Positions 36,545 to 45,300 of a stretch of 64,000 bases of DNA are shown here, one piece after another (position 1 is the first letter of the stretch; every line of letters begins with the position of its first letter). The notes below the pieces were generated by a model, which was not told the origin of the DNA, did not search any database, and saw only the letters and a list, made by a program, of their open reading frames with translations. Source of the DNA: Paenibacillus sp. FSL R10-2782 (GTDB lineage: Bacteria > Bacillota > Bacilli > Paenibacillales > Paenibacillaceae); the NCBI RefSeq assembly GCF_038592985.1, contig NZ_CP151951.1, positions 2,223,001 through 2,287,000 of the forward strand. The letters are read 5' to 3'. The translations under genes and the position numbers were made by a program.

Positions 36545-36988
36545 CTAGGTGCGGCCTATTAACAGCGACAGCAGCCCGGCGGCGATTAACGGCCCTACAG
36601 GAACGCCTTTGAAGAAGGCGACACCAATCACGGTTCCGATCAGCAAGCCCGTCACAATGATGGGCTGTCCGGACATCAGGGTTACTCCACGGCCGCCAAG
36701 GTAGGCTACCAGGATGCCAATGGCAATAGCGAGCAGTGACTTCCAATTCAGGAAGGACTCCATGACCTGGCTAATACTGATTTTACCGCTGGCCAGCGGC
36801 GTCATCACACCAATGGTCAGAATAATGATCCCGATCGTCAATCCATACTTTTCGAGCCAGGGAAAAGCAGTATAAAAATGGGTTGCCCGCAGTAGCAATA
36901 ATACGACCATGGCAATGGTGACTGTGGAGTTGCCGCTGACAATTCCAAGAGCAGCCAGTACCAGCAGGATGAGTGAACTGTAATCCAT
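36545..36988 (-). CDS. DUF441 family membrane protein
   Basis: 147 residues with four to five membrane helices ([78 protein letters not shown]). Matches the UPF0756/DUF441 type (YeaL, YtwI), full length; function unknown. It lies 22 bp downstream of the YpdA-type gene and is probably cotranscribed with it. The ribosome site (AAGGAGA) is 8 nt before its ATG. Confidence 0.85.
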   Translation of the reverse strand: MDYSSLILLVLAALGIVSGNSTVTIAMVVLLLLRATHFYTAFPWLEKYGLTIGIIILTIGVMTPLASGKISISQVMESFLNWKSLLAIAIGILVAYLGGRGVTLMSGQPIIVTGLLIGTVIGVAFFKGVPVGPLIAAGLLSLLIGRT

Positions 36989-37010
36989 ATATGATTTCTC
37001 CTTGGTTCAT

Positions 37011-37982
37011 TTAGCTTTGAATATGTTCAGCGATTTGGCGACCGTGCCAGCGGCCTGTTTCAATAAACACCTCATTGGCATTACTGCCGGAAGCGATGAC
37101 ACCCGCCACATATATACCCGGTATATTGGTCTCCATCGTGGAAGGATCATATTCCGGTTTGTCCAGATCCTCAGCCATGTGAACACCGACAGACTCCAGT
37201 AGCTTCCGTTCGGGGTGGAACCCGGTTAGTGCAAGTACAAAATCATTTTCGAGCCGGAAAGCTTCTGCCTCCGAGGGGGTGACCACTACATGATCTGGAC
37301 GAATTTCAGTGATGCGCGCGCCCAGATGGAGTGTGATTTTTCCTTTTTGTACCATACTGTCAAACAGTGGACGAACCCACGGCTTAATGTATTCAGACAG
37401 CTCGGTTCTGCGATACACCATGTCAATGGTGGCTCCGACGCGTACGAGTTCCATCGCTGCATCCACCGCAGAGTTACTGCCGCCAATGATTGCGACCCGT
37501 GTACCGGTATAGGGATGAGCTTCACTGAAATAATGAGTAACTTTATCTAATTGTTCCCCGGGAATGCCCAAATAGTTCGGATGATCAAAATATCCTGTAG
37601 CCACGACGACATGGCGTGACGAATACGTTTTGGCTATTCCCTGCTTGCTCACCGTATGTACAGTAAATGTACCATCATCCTGTCGTGTGATTGTTTTTGC
37701 TTTCTCGTAATGACGGACGTTCAGGTTATAATGTGCCGCCACCTTGCGGTAATACGCCAGTGCTTCATGACGATAAGGCTTGTCATTAGGCGTACTGAAC
37801 GGAACATCCCCAATTTCCAGCAGCTCAGCCGTACTGAAAAACTGCATGTTCGTCGGGTACAGAAAAATGGATTGAACAATGTTACTTTTTTCGATAATGA
37901 CGGTTTGCAAGCCTCTGCGGCTGCATTCGATTGCAGCGGACAGCCCGCAAGGCCCGCCTCCAATAATGACTACGTCGTGCAT
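37011..37982 (-). CDS. ypdA: YpdA family bacillithiol disulfide reductase-type flavoprotein
   Basis: FAD/NAD(P)H-dependent oxidoreductase, 323 residues, with the FAD motif GGGPCGLSAAIECSRRG near the N-terminus, a second Rossmann motif GGSNSAVDAAMELVRVG at about 168, and a C-terminal FAD contact (IPGIYVAGVIASGSNANEVF). It resembles YpdA, which recycles oxidised bacillithiol in Firmicutes. Thioredoxin-reductase CxxC is absent, as expected for YpdA. A promoter lies upstream on the minus strand. Confidence 0.87.
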   Translation of the reverse strand: MHDVVIIGGGPCGLSAAIECSRRGLQTVIIEKSNIVQSIFLYPTNMQFFSTAELLEIGDVPFSTPNDKPYRHEALAYYRKVAAHYNLNVRHYEKAKTITRQDDGTFTVHTVSKQGIAKTYSSRHVVVATGYFDHPNYLGIPGEQLDKVTHYFSEAHPYTGTRVAIIGGSNSAVDAAMELVRVGATIDMVYRRTELSEYIKPWVRPLFDSMVQKGKITLHLGARITEIRPDHVVVTPSEAEAFRLENDFVLALTGFHPERKLLESVGVHMAEDLDKPEYDPSTMETNIPGIYVAGVIASGSNANEVFIETGRWHGRQIAEHIQS

Positions 37983-38088
37983 CTCGATGAACCTCCCGTT
38001 GTTATTGGTCTGTAGCGCCAGTTTTGCAGTAGTATGTAGGATGTTTCAAAGCGCTAATTCATAAAAATTTGAAAAGGCAAAACAGTTG

Positions 38089-38117
38089 AATATATGCAAT
38101 CTCTGTACAAAAGTCAA
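38089..38117 (-). promoter_or_regulatory. Promoter of ypdA
   Basis: On the minus strand TTGACT (38117-38112), 17-bp spacer, TATATT (38094-38089). Confidence 0.65.
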
Positions 38118-38188
38118 GTAATATCATCCTACCGCAATGCGTACACAATATCCAGCCGTTTTCAGAAAGAAGTCAAAGAATGCTACGA

Positions 38189-38217
38189 TTGACAACCATT
38201 TTTAACAATCATATAAT
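38189..38217 (+). promoter_or_regulatory. Consensus sigma-A promoter of the ArsR-type regulator
   Basis: TTGACA (38189-38194), exactly 17 bp, TATAAT (38212-38217): all twelve consensus bases. About 80 nt of leader precede the gene. Confidence 0.8.
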
Positions 38218-38303
38218 TAGATATACATCTATTTTATGTGTGGATTTTATTTTTTACGGTAAATATACGGCAATGTATGTAGTGATGAAAAGAGGCGTTA
38301 ACG

Positions 38304-38900
38304 ATGCAACTGGATAAAATAGTTAACTATCATAAAGCGCTTGCTGATCCAACGCGTATGCGTATATTGCTGCTCTTGTCACGTGGAGAGATGCATGGTC
38401 AGGCTTTGGCGGAAAAACTGAATTTATCCCAACCGACTGTCACGCATCATGCTTCCAAGCTCCGTGAGGCCGGATTAATCAAGGAACGGCGTGATAAGAA
38501 TACGGTATTTTTCACACTGAATCCTGAACTGATCAGGCAGTATGCCGAGGCGACAGTGCGGTTTATTTTTGAAAAAGGAGAGGGGGAGGAAGAGCTGTCA
38601 GAGGTTAATGAAACGCTGGAAGCGACAGTTTTGCGCAATTTTTTTTCCAAGGACGGCAAGCTGCGTCAAATTCCCTCGCAGTACAAGAAAAAGCTGATCG
38701 TGCTTCAAATGCTGGCAGAAAAGCTGGAGCCGGGTCGCGTGTATCCTGAACGTGAGCTAAACGAGTGGATTAAGCAGTATCATGAAGATTTTGCGACGAT
38801 TCGGCGTGAGTTGATTATGCATCATTTTATGTACAGAGAACGTGAAATGTATGAATTGAATCCTCGTGAGATGTGGACGCGTTGGGATCAAGTGCGCTAA
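38304..38900 (+). CDS. ArsR-type HTH regulator with DUF2087 domain
   Basis: 198 residues: an N-terminal winged helix (about 5-80, KALADPTRMRILLLLSRGE and LNLSQPTVTHHASKLREAG) and a C-terminal DUF2087 domain (about 125-195, ending REMYELNPREMWTRWDQVR). The Cys metal box of ArsR/SmtB sensors is missing, so it is not a classic metal sensor. Target unknown; it is divergent from ypdA and the consensus promoter between them would be an obvious place for autoregulation. GAGGCG precedes ATG 38304. Confidence 0.82.
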   Translation: MQLDKIVNYHKALADPTRMRILLLLSRGEMHGQALAEKLNLSQPTVTHHASKLREAGLIKERRDKNTVFFTLNPELIRQYAEATVRFIFEKGEGEEELSEVNETLEATVLRNFFSKDGKLRQIPSQYKKKLIVLQMLAEKLEPGRVYPERELNEWIKQYHEDFATIRRELIMHHFMYREREMYELNPREMWTRWDQVR

Positions 38901-38942
38901 AAGCAACTTGAAAAAAGATTTAAAAAAAGGTTTGCGGCAGAC

Positions 38943-38971
38943 TTGACAGACGAATTGTGGACTTGTATGAT
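38943..38971 (+). promoter_or_regulatory. Strong sigma-A promoter driving a tiny transcript
   Basis: TTGACA (38943-38948), 17-bp spacer, TATGAT (38966-38971), followed by TAGGAGGAGG at about 38983. Confidence 0.75.
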
Positions 38972-39001
38972 TAAGAAAATTTTAGGAGGAGGCGATGTTA
39001 T

Positions 39002-39085
39002 ATGCGTACGAACATGAATGGATTGGTTCAGCAGCAGTATGATGTTGTCTCCCGCACGGATGATGCACAGTTGAAGACTATATGA
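39002..39085 (+). CDS. Possible 27-aa peptide
   Basis: ATG 39002 to TGA 39083-39085 encodes MRTNMNGLVQQQYDVVSRTD and seven more residues. TAGGAGGAGG lies 9 nt or more upstream. An overlapping ATG at 38995 opens only 15 codons. Promoter, ribosome site and downstream tandem terminators make a self-contained unit of about 190 nt that could be a small mRNA or a small RNA. Not recognised; no membrane segment. Confidence 0.4.
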   Translation: MRTNMNGLVQQQYDVVSRTDDAQLKTI

Positions 39086-39133
39086 AATAAGTATAGTTTT
39101 TACATGGCATTCGGTTGAGCAGTAGAACCGATG

Positions 39134-39168
39134 AAATCCGCAGGGAGCGATTCCCTGCGGATTTTTTT
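39134..39168 (+). terminator. Terminator 1 of a tandem pair
   Basis: AAATCCGCAGGGA and TCCCTGCGGATTT, 13-bp perfect stem, seven T. Confidence 0.9.
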
Positions 39169-39211
39169 ATGATTAGGGTCTTGGGATAGCCTCGGCCTGA
39201 ATCATACACCC

Positions 39212-39239
39212 TCCGCAGGGATTTCCCTGCGGATTTTTT
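39212..39239 (+). terminator. Terminator 2 of a tandem pair, same stem
   Basis: TCCGCAGGGA and TCCCTGCGGA, identical core stem to terminator 1 with a 2-nt loop and six T. The 43 nt between the two contain no gene. Confidence 0.85.
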
Positions 39240-39347
39240 GCGTTATTTGCTCGCGGGAGAGAACATTTGGAAGCACAGAATAGCACGAAAATAAATAACA
39301 CCAGCTTTAAACATCAGCAATAAACGATGATTCACAGGAGGAAAACA

Positions 39348-40445
39348 ATGAGTATACATGAATACGGCTGGTCTGATTACTGGAACGGCTTTTGGGACCA
39401 ATGGAAACAAAGCTTTGAAGAACGAGCAGAAAATACACAGGTACGCCCTGCCCGACTAATTGCCGATTATGGTCAAAAAGTAAAGCTTATGACTATGGAA
39501 GGAGAACGCTGGGGAGCTGCTTCCGGCAAGCTGAGACATGCTAATGTTGATCCGGCGGAAATGCCGGCTGTGGGGGATTGGGTAGCTGTCACCCTGCCGG
39601 ATGGAGTCTCGGATGCAGTCATTCATGCCGTGCTGCCACGTAAAAGTCGGATTTCTCGGCAGGCTGCGGGCCTTGAGACGAAGGAGCAGCTGATTGCGGC
39701 AAATGTAGATACCCTCTTTCTCGTCAATGCACTGAATCACGATTTTAATGTGCGCAGGCTGGAGCGGTATTTAATTATGGCGTGGAACAGCGGAGTTGAC
39801 CCGGTCGTTGTACTGAGCAAAAGCGATCTTTGTCCCGATGTGGAAGAGCGGGTGGCAGAAGCGGAGGGAGTCGCTCCTGGTGTACCAGTCATCGTTATTT
39901 CCGCTTTGCAGAACGAAGGGAGAGAGCAACTGGAGGCGTTTCTTCAACCCGGACGCACAGTTGCCTTGACAGGCTCATCAGGCAGTGGCAAATCAACGAT
40001 TGTGAACTGGCTGTCCGGGGCCGAAGTCCAGCTTACACAGGATGTGAGGGAAGAGGACAGTCGGGGGCGCCATACGACAACCCACCGACAGTTGTTCCCC
40101 ATATTGAAGCAAGCCGTTCTGCTGGATACGCCGGGAATGCGTGAACTGAATCTGTGGGATGATTCCACTGGGGTCGCTAATACCTTCACGGATATTACGG
40201 AAATGGCACAAAGATGCCGTTTTGCAGACTGCAAGCATCAGAGAGAAGCGGGATGTGCGGTAGAGGAAGCAGTGCAGCGTGGGGAGCTGTCTGAATCCAG
40301 AGTGAACAATTATCGCAAAATGCAGCGGGAGCTGGAGTATCAGGCGCGTAAAGAAGCAGATCGGCGGAAAAAGGATCAACGATCAAGCACAAATCAGGGC
40401 CGAGGCGGTAATCGAAGTGGCTGGAGACGTGATGTGGAGTGGTGA
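39348..40445 (+). CDS. rsgA: RsgA-type ribosome small subunit-dependent GTPase
   Basis: Circularly permuted GTPase of the RsgA/YjeQ family that helps 30S maturation. 365 residues from ATG 39348 (GGAGG 7 nt upstream). Order: OB-fold (about 35-100), G4 VLSKSDL, G5 ISAL, G1 GSSGSGKST (about 208), G2 region GRHTTTHR, G3 DTPGM, and a zinc knuckle CRFADCKHQREAGC near residue 290, then a basic, Gln/Gly-rich tail. It is not in the usual stp-prkC-rsgA-rpe cluster, so it is probably a second copy (paralogue) rather than the housekeeping one. Confidence 0.88.
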   Translation: MSIHEYGWSDYWNGFWDQWKQSFEERAENTQVRPARLIADYGQKVKLMTMEGERWGAASGKLRHANVDPAEMPAVGDWVAVTLPDGVSDAVIHAVLPRKSRISRQAAGLETKEQLIAANVDTLFLVNALNHDFNVRRLERYLIMAWNSGVDPVVVLSKSDLCPDVEERVAEAEGVAPGVPVIVISALQNEGREQLEAFLQPGRTVALTGSSGSGKSTIVNWLSGAEVQLTQDVREEDSRGRHTTTHRQLFPILKQAVLLDTPGMRELNLWDDSTGVANTFTDITEMAQRCRFADCKHQREAGCAVEEAVQRGELSESRVNNYRKMQRELEYQARKEADRRKKDQRSSTNQGRGGNRSGWRRDVEW

Positions 40446-40521
40446 GATGAAGAAAGGTTATTTGTAAAAATCACAAGAGAATCTGCGGTGTGGTCGGCAT
40501 ATCCTGTAGAGGGGTGAGTAT

Positions 40522-40860
40522 ATGCCGAATTATAGTATCGTGGTGAGTTTGTCGGATCGTCGTCTGTACTTAAAAGATGGCGATCAGACTGTACTTAGTT
40601 ATCCGGTCGGAATTGGTAAAATCGCTACACAGACACCGCACGGACAATTTACCATCATCAATAAACAGCCCAATCCCGGCGGCCCCTTCGGAGCGTTCTG
40701 GATGGGGCTGTCCAAGCCGCATTACGGCATCCACGGCACCAATGAGCCCTGGTCCATTGGCAACCTGGTGTCGCATGGTTGCATACGTATGCAGAACAAG
40801 GATGTGCTGGAGCTTCAGGAGAAGGTGAGTATTGGCACGCCGGTCACCATACAGCCTTAG
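40522..40860 (+). CDS. Minimal L,D-transpeptidase (YkuD domain)
   Basis: 112 residues consisting only of the YkuD catalytic domain. Catalytic motif [20 protein letters not shown] (His and Cys) at about residues 73-92. There is no LysM, signal peptide or membrane helix, so how it reaches the wall is unclear; spore-associated YkuD-like proteins can be similarly short. GAGGGGTGAG precedes ATG 40522. Confidence 0.88.
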   Translation: MPNYSIVVSLSDRRLYLKDGDQTVLSYPVGIGKIATQTPHGQFTIINKQPNPGGPFGAFWMGLSKPHYGIHGTNEPWSIGNLVSHGCIRMQNKDVLELQEKVSIGTPVTIQP

Positions 40861-40987
40861 TGACCGACAAGTTACAACATACTGCAAGTCATGTGCTGTG
40901 CAATTATGGTTTGGGCTGAATAGGGACATGGACTTCAATTTTTAAAGGTTATGCAATCCTGCTTACTTTATCCAACAGGGGGGTTAC

Positions 40988-41059
40988 ATGTTTGAACACC
41001 AAACAGAATGGTTAAAAATGGATTGTCTAATTACCCCTTGGAAAGCAGGGGCAGCATGA
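40988..41059 (+). CDS. Possible 23-aa peptide
   Basis: ATG 40988 with AGGGGGG upstream; encodes MFEHQTEWLKMDCLITPWKA and three more residues, ending 20 bp before the next small ORF. Weak evidence: coding cannot be judged at this length. Confidence 0.2.
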   Translation: MFEHQTEWLKMDCLITPWKAGAA

Positions 41060-41079
41060 TGTAAAGGAGCCAGTGTCAT

Positions 41080-41232
41080 ATGTCCATTGACCGTTTTATC
41101 CTGAAAAAGCTGGACAACTGCCGGGAAGAGCATACACGCGCTAATTTACTGGAACTGTTTAGAATACGAATTGAGAAGGCGCAGAAGTTGGAACGAGGCG
41201 GCAAAAAAGGTTATCGCAGAAGAATACTATAA
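41080..41232 (+). CDS. Small basic protein (50 aa)
   Basis: ATG 41080 with AAAGGAG 10 nt upstream, TAA 41230-41232. Sequence MSIDRFILKKLDNCREEHTR and on to GGKKGYRRRIL: helical and very basic at the C-terminus, suggesting nucleic-acid binding, but this is only inference. Not recognised. No other gene on this strand lies between the transpeptidase and the type VII locus. Confidence 0.5.
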   Translation: MSIDRFILKKLDNCREEHTRANLLELFRIRIEKAQKLERGGKKGYRRRIL

Positions 41233-41321
41233 GCAGGTTGCTAGTTACATGTATCATGTTTTAAAGCCGCTGATACGGAGAGGGTGCTTAGTCACTCTCT
41301 CTTATTTGTTATGATTTCGGA

Positions 41322-41348
41322 ACAAAAAAAATCCCTCTTAATAGAGGG
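41322..41348 (-). terminator. Terminator overlapping the end of the 79-aa gene
   Basis: On the minus strand CCCTCT-ATTA-AGAGGG followed by ATTTTTTT. The gene's stop codon is inside the stem. Confidence 0.8.
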
Positions 41349-41577
41349 ACAGTGCCAATGAATCATTTTCACTAACGCTATGCAGGATGGCTTCACAACC
41401 AACAATTTCTATACTGATCAAAGAGTTAAGACATTTTTGAAGGGCACGCTTGCCTCTGGAGATTTTGTTCTCCAAAGTGTTGCTTAGAAGTTTTAACGTT
41501 TTTTGTACAGGTTGTTTGTTTTCTTGATTGAAGTATACGGGAATACGTTTGTTTTGAAATGTAATTAATGTTCTCAC
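41338..41577 (-). CDS. Hypothetical protein (79 aa)
   Basis: Not recognised. GTG 41577 has GAGGTGA 6 nt upstream; a GTG at 41586 overlaps that site. Basic N-terminal half (TLITFQNKRIPVYFNQENKQ) and a helical, mixed C-terminal half with two Cys (KCLNSLISIEIVGCEAIL). A terminator directly at the stop supports a real transcript. Stands alone. Confidence 0.55.
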   Translation of the reverse strand: MRTLITFQNKRIPVYFNQENKQPVQKTLKLLSNTLENKISRGKRALQKCLNSLISIEIVGCEAILHSVSENDSLALSLY

Positions 41578-41861
41578 AAAAATCACCTCGCTTGAGTTAT
41601 TTCATGGCTTTATTGTAGAGCCCGTTTCTTAAAATTACCTTAAAAACACCTTATAAAAACATAAAGGTCTGAAAAATTTACAAAGTGTTCACAATACTCT
41701 GGTAAACAATCGAATTTGGTTTAACCCATCGACAAAATGACGTATATGCGAATTCTACAAAACTCTGAAAATATAGTTTATTGATTCATATGACTCTTTT
41801 AAGATATAAAAATACAACTAAAGTCATGATTTTATAGTGCGAGTGGGTATTTTGTAACAAA

Positions 41862-41890
41862 TTGACAGTCTAATAGGCGAATGCTACAGT
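41862..41890 (+). promoter_or_regulatory. Promoter of the type VII secretion operon
   Basis: TTGACA (41862-41867), 17-bp spacer, TACAGT (41885-41890), about 80 nt before the yukD-like gene. The 41600-41860 stretch is AT-rich with no gene. Confidence 0.55.
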
Positions 41891-41970
41891 TACGATAGCC
41901 ATATTTTCATAGAAAATAGGCTCTTTGTGTGAGTTTTACTGTATACATTAAGGATCGGGAGGGATGACAG

Positions 41971-42291
41971 ATGATCCTGACCGTGCTTTCGGGACGACAG
42001 GAAACAGAGTGGTTTGACATCGAGGTGGCTAATGAATACTCGGTGGATCATTTGAAGATGATGCTGGGTGTGCGTATTTTTGGTGAGCCTCCGGCGGAAG
42101 GAATGCAATATATTATGGAAGCAAAATTCCCGGAGGGGCTTTGGTTCAGGGTGGAGGACGACCAACTGCTGATAGGTGCAGGTCTGCGGGAAGGCTGTAC
42201 GGTGCGTATTCAGCGTGCTTTTTCGACAACCCGGGACGAAGCTCCTGTATATGGACGGCGTTCGCTGTTTCAAAGTGAAAAAAATGGGTAA
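41971..42291 (+). CDS. yukD: YukD/EsaB-like ubiquitin-fold protein
   Basis: Small soluble type VII (Yuk/Ess) component, 106 residues, with a ubiquitin-like fold inferred from the family: strand MILTVLSG, helix SVDHLKMMLGVRIF, and DDQLLIGAGLREGCTVRI. The C-terminal 20 residues are an extra tail. GGGAGGGA precedes ATG 41971. First gene of the cluster, directly before essC. EsaB-type proteins are needed for secretion or regulate it. Confidence 0.75.
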   Translation: MILTVLSGRQETEWFDIEVANEYSVDHLKMMLGVRIFGEPPAEGMQYIMEAKFPEGLWFRVEDDQLLIGAGLREGCTVRIQRAFSTTRDEAPVYGRRSLFQSEKNG

Positions 42292-42358
42292 ATACACACA
42301 TGAAATTATATGAAACCTTGGTAAAATGAAATAGTAAGCGAAAAGGGGGACTTTTGTC

Positions 42359-45300
42359 TTGAATGTATTATACCAGCGCTCCCCGCGATTAAGACCGGCG
42401 CTCCGAGAGGAGAAGCTGGAGATTTTACGGCCTCCGGCTGAGCCGAGCAAGCCGTCTTTTTCTATTATATCTATACTTATTCCGTTAATGATGACGTTGG
42501 TAACGATTGGTTTTTACGTATATATGAGCAAAACAGGCAAGATGGGCAACAGTAACTACCTGATGTTCCAGATGGTTACTGTGGTCATGATGCTTACATC
42601 CTATACCATTCCTTTTTTCGTTTATTTGAACAATAAGAAGGAATACAAGCGCAAGCTGGAGGAACGTGACCGGATGTATCGGGAACAGCTCCAGAAGCAT
42701 CGGGAAGAGCTTGAATTGAAACGCGAAGAGCAAATCCGTACGCTATATGAAATTCACGGTGACCCGCAAATCTGCGCTCAAATCGTCAAAAACCGTAACA
42801 GCTCTCTCTGGGAGCGTTCGCCGGAGGATGAAGATTTTTTGCAAGTGCGTATTGGAACCGGACAAGTTCCGTTTCATATCAAGCTGCAAATCCCGCGCCC
42901 GGACGGCTATGACCGAGACCCGTTGCTGGGAGCTGCGGATGAATTGGGTGAAGAGTTTCGTCTGGTGGATGCTGCGTCTATTGCATTGCCGCTGTTCCAA
43001 TCCAAGGTGGTTGGATTGGTTGGAGAGCGAGAGCATACGCTGGCAGCATTAAGAGTGATTCTGGCACAGGTGGCTGTTCGTCACTCGCCGGATGAAGTGA
43101 AAATGGCTTCCTTTTATGATAAACGGGAAGAAAATGAATGGAACTGGATGCGTTGGCTCCCGCATGTGTGGGACGATGACAGAACTGGGCGGATGATGTC
43201 AGACCGCAGCAGCAGCGCCCATCAATTGGCCGACTTTCTGTTTGCCAGATTGAATCGCCGTAAAAACAACCGCAACGAACGTAATGGAAAAGGGATGGAA
43301 ATCCCGTGTTATGTGGTTGTTTTATCAGATAGCCAGCTCATTGAAGAAGAACCGTTGCTCCCGTTGCTGTTGGAGGACGGACGGGCAATTGATGCGTGTA
43401 CCATCGTGCTGGCTTCCCGAAAGGAAGCTTTGCCGATGCAGTGTCAGCTTATCGTGGAGGCTTCCAAGGAGCAGGGTGTATATGCCCGCAAATCGGAGTC
43501 ACCAGAGGTTGAACAGCAAAGCTTTAAACCGGATCGTCTGTCTAGAGAGGAAGCAGATGCATTGGCGCGGTATATGGCTCCTGTTCGTTTGAAGCGTTCC
43601 TCGGCTTCGGATATTCCCTCTGTGCTGCCACTGTTCGATATGATGAGCGTAGCGGGTGTGGAAGAACTGGACGTTACAGAACGGTGGCGGCGTAACCGTC
43701 ATCCTGACACCTTGCCTGTACCTATGGGTGTGCGGGCAGGTGGCAAGAAGATCATGATTAATTTGCATGATAAAATCGAGCGACACGGGCATGGTCCGCA
43801 CGGCTTGATCGCCGGTACGACAGGTTCAGGGAAGAGTGAGGTTATTCAATCCATCGTAGCTTCCCTTGCTGCTGAGTTTCACCCGCATGATCTTGCGTTT
43901 ATGCTGATTGACTACAAGGGTGGCGGCATGTCTAATACGTTCGTCAATTTGCCGCATGTGGTGGGTACAATTACGAATTTGGACAACAACCTGATCGAAC
44001 GCGCCAAAATATCACTAAAAGCAGAACTGGTTCGCCGGCAGAAAATATTAAACGATGCTGGCAATTTACAGCATATTGATGAATATTACAGATTGCTTCG
44101 GCAGCGGCACGCACAACCGCTGCCTCATCTGGTTATTATTATTGATGAATTTGCACAATTAAAGCGGGATCAACCCGAATTTATGGATGAGCTCATCAGT
44201 ATTGCCGCCATTGGACGAACATTGGGTGTCCATCTGATTTTGGCGACCCAAAAGCCTGCCGGCGTGGTGGACGATAAAATCTGGAGTAACTCCAGGTTCC
44301 GTATCTGCTTGCGGGTGCAGAGCGAAGGCGACAGCCGTGATATGTTGAAAATACCGAATGCCGCGTGGATCACGAAGCCAGGGCGAGGGTATTTTCAGGT
44401 CGGCAGTGATGAGGTGTTTGAAGAGATGCAATTTGCCTGGAGTGGTGCGCCGTATGTAGGCAACAGTGATATTTCATCCTCACTGCCTGTGCACGAGGTG
44501 AGACTGAACGGCAAGCGTGAAGCGCTGCTGACTGGTGGCGAACGGGCAAGCTCAGGCTTAAAAGGGGAAGAAGCTCCCAAACAGCTTCAGATATTCATTG
44601 ATTATATTGCAGAAGAAGCTGCCAAGGCAGGAATTGAACGGCTTCAGGGACCGTGGCTTCCACCGCTGCCTGAATTGCTGGATTTAACTGATTTGCCTCT
44701 ATGCGTCGAAACGGGCAGTCCAACATCGCCTCAAGAGCTGAAGGCGGTCATGGGTCTGGTTGATGATTTGCCGAACCAACGACAGGAGCCGATTTATGCA
44801 TCGATGGATCATGGCCATTGGGCAGTGTACGGTATGCCGGGCATGGGTAAAACGACCTTTTTGCAAACAATGCTAATGTCGATGGCTCAGCGTTTTCATG
44901 CGAACCGTTGGAATGGTTACATCATTGATATGGGGCGAACGATGCGCGACTTTGGGGAACTTCCCCAGATTGGTGCTGTTATGATGGCAGAGGAGGACGA
45001 CCGGATCAAGCGGTTGTTCCATTATCTGTTCAAGCTGGTGGCTGTACGCAAGGAAATGATTTCCGAAGCGGGTGTCAAAACGATAAGCTCTTTTCGACGT
45101 TCTGCTGTCGAGGATGTGCCGCAAATTATCGTAGTCATTGATGGCTACCTTAATTTCCGCAATGCTTATGCAGATGAAAATGAGCTACTGGAATTTCTTC
45201 TGCGTGAAGGTGGCAGTCTGGGCATTACATTTATCATTACAGCGAATCGGATTACCGATATGTTTGAGAAGTTCCGCAGTAATATTCCTAATGCCGTTTC

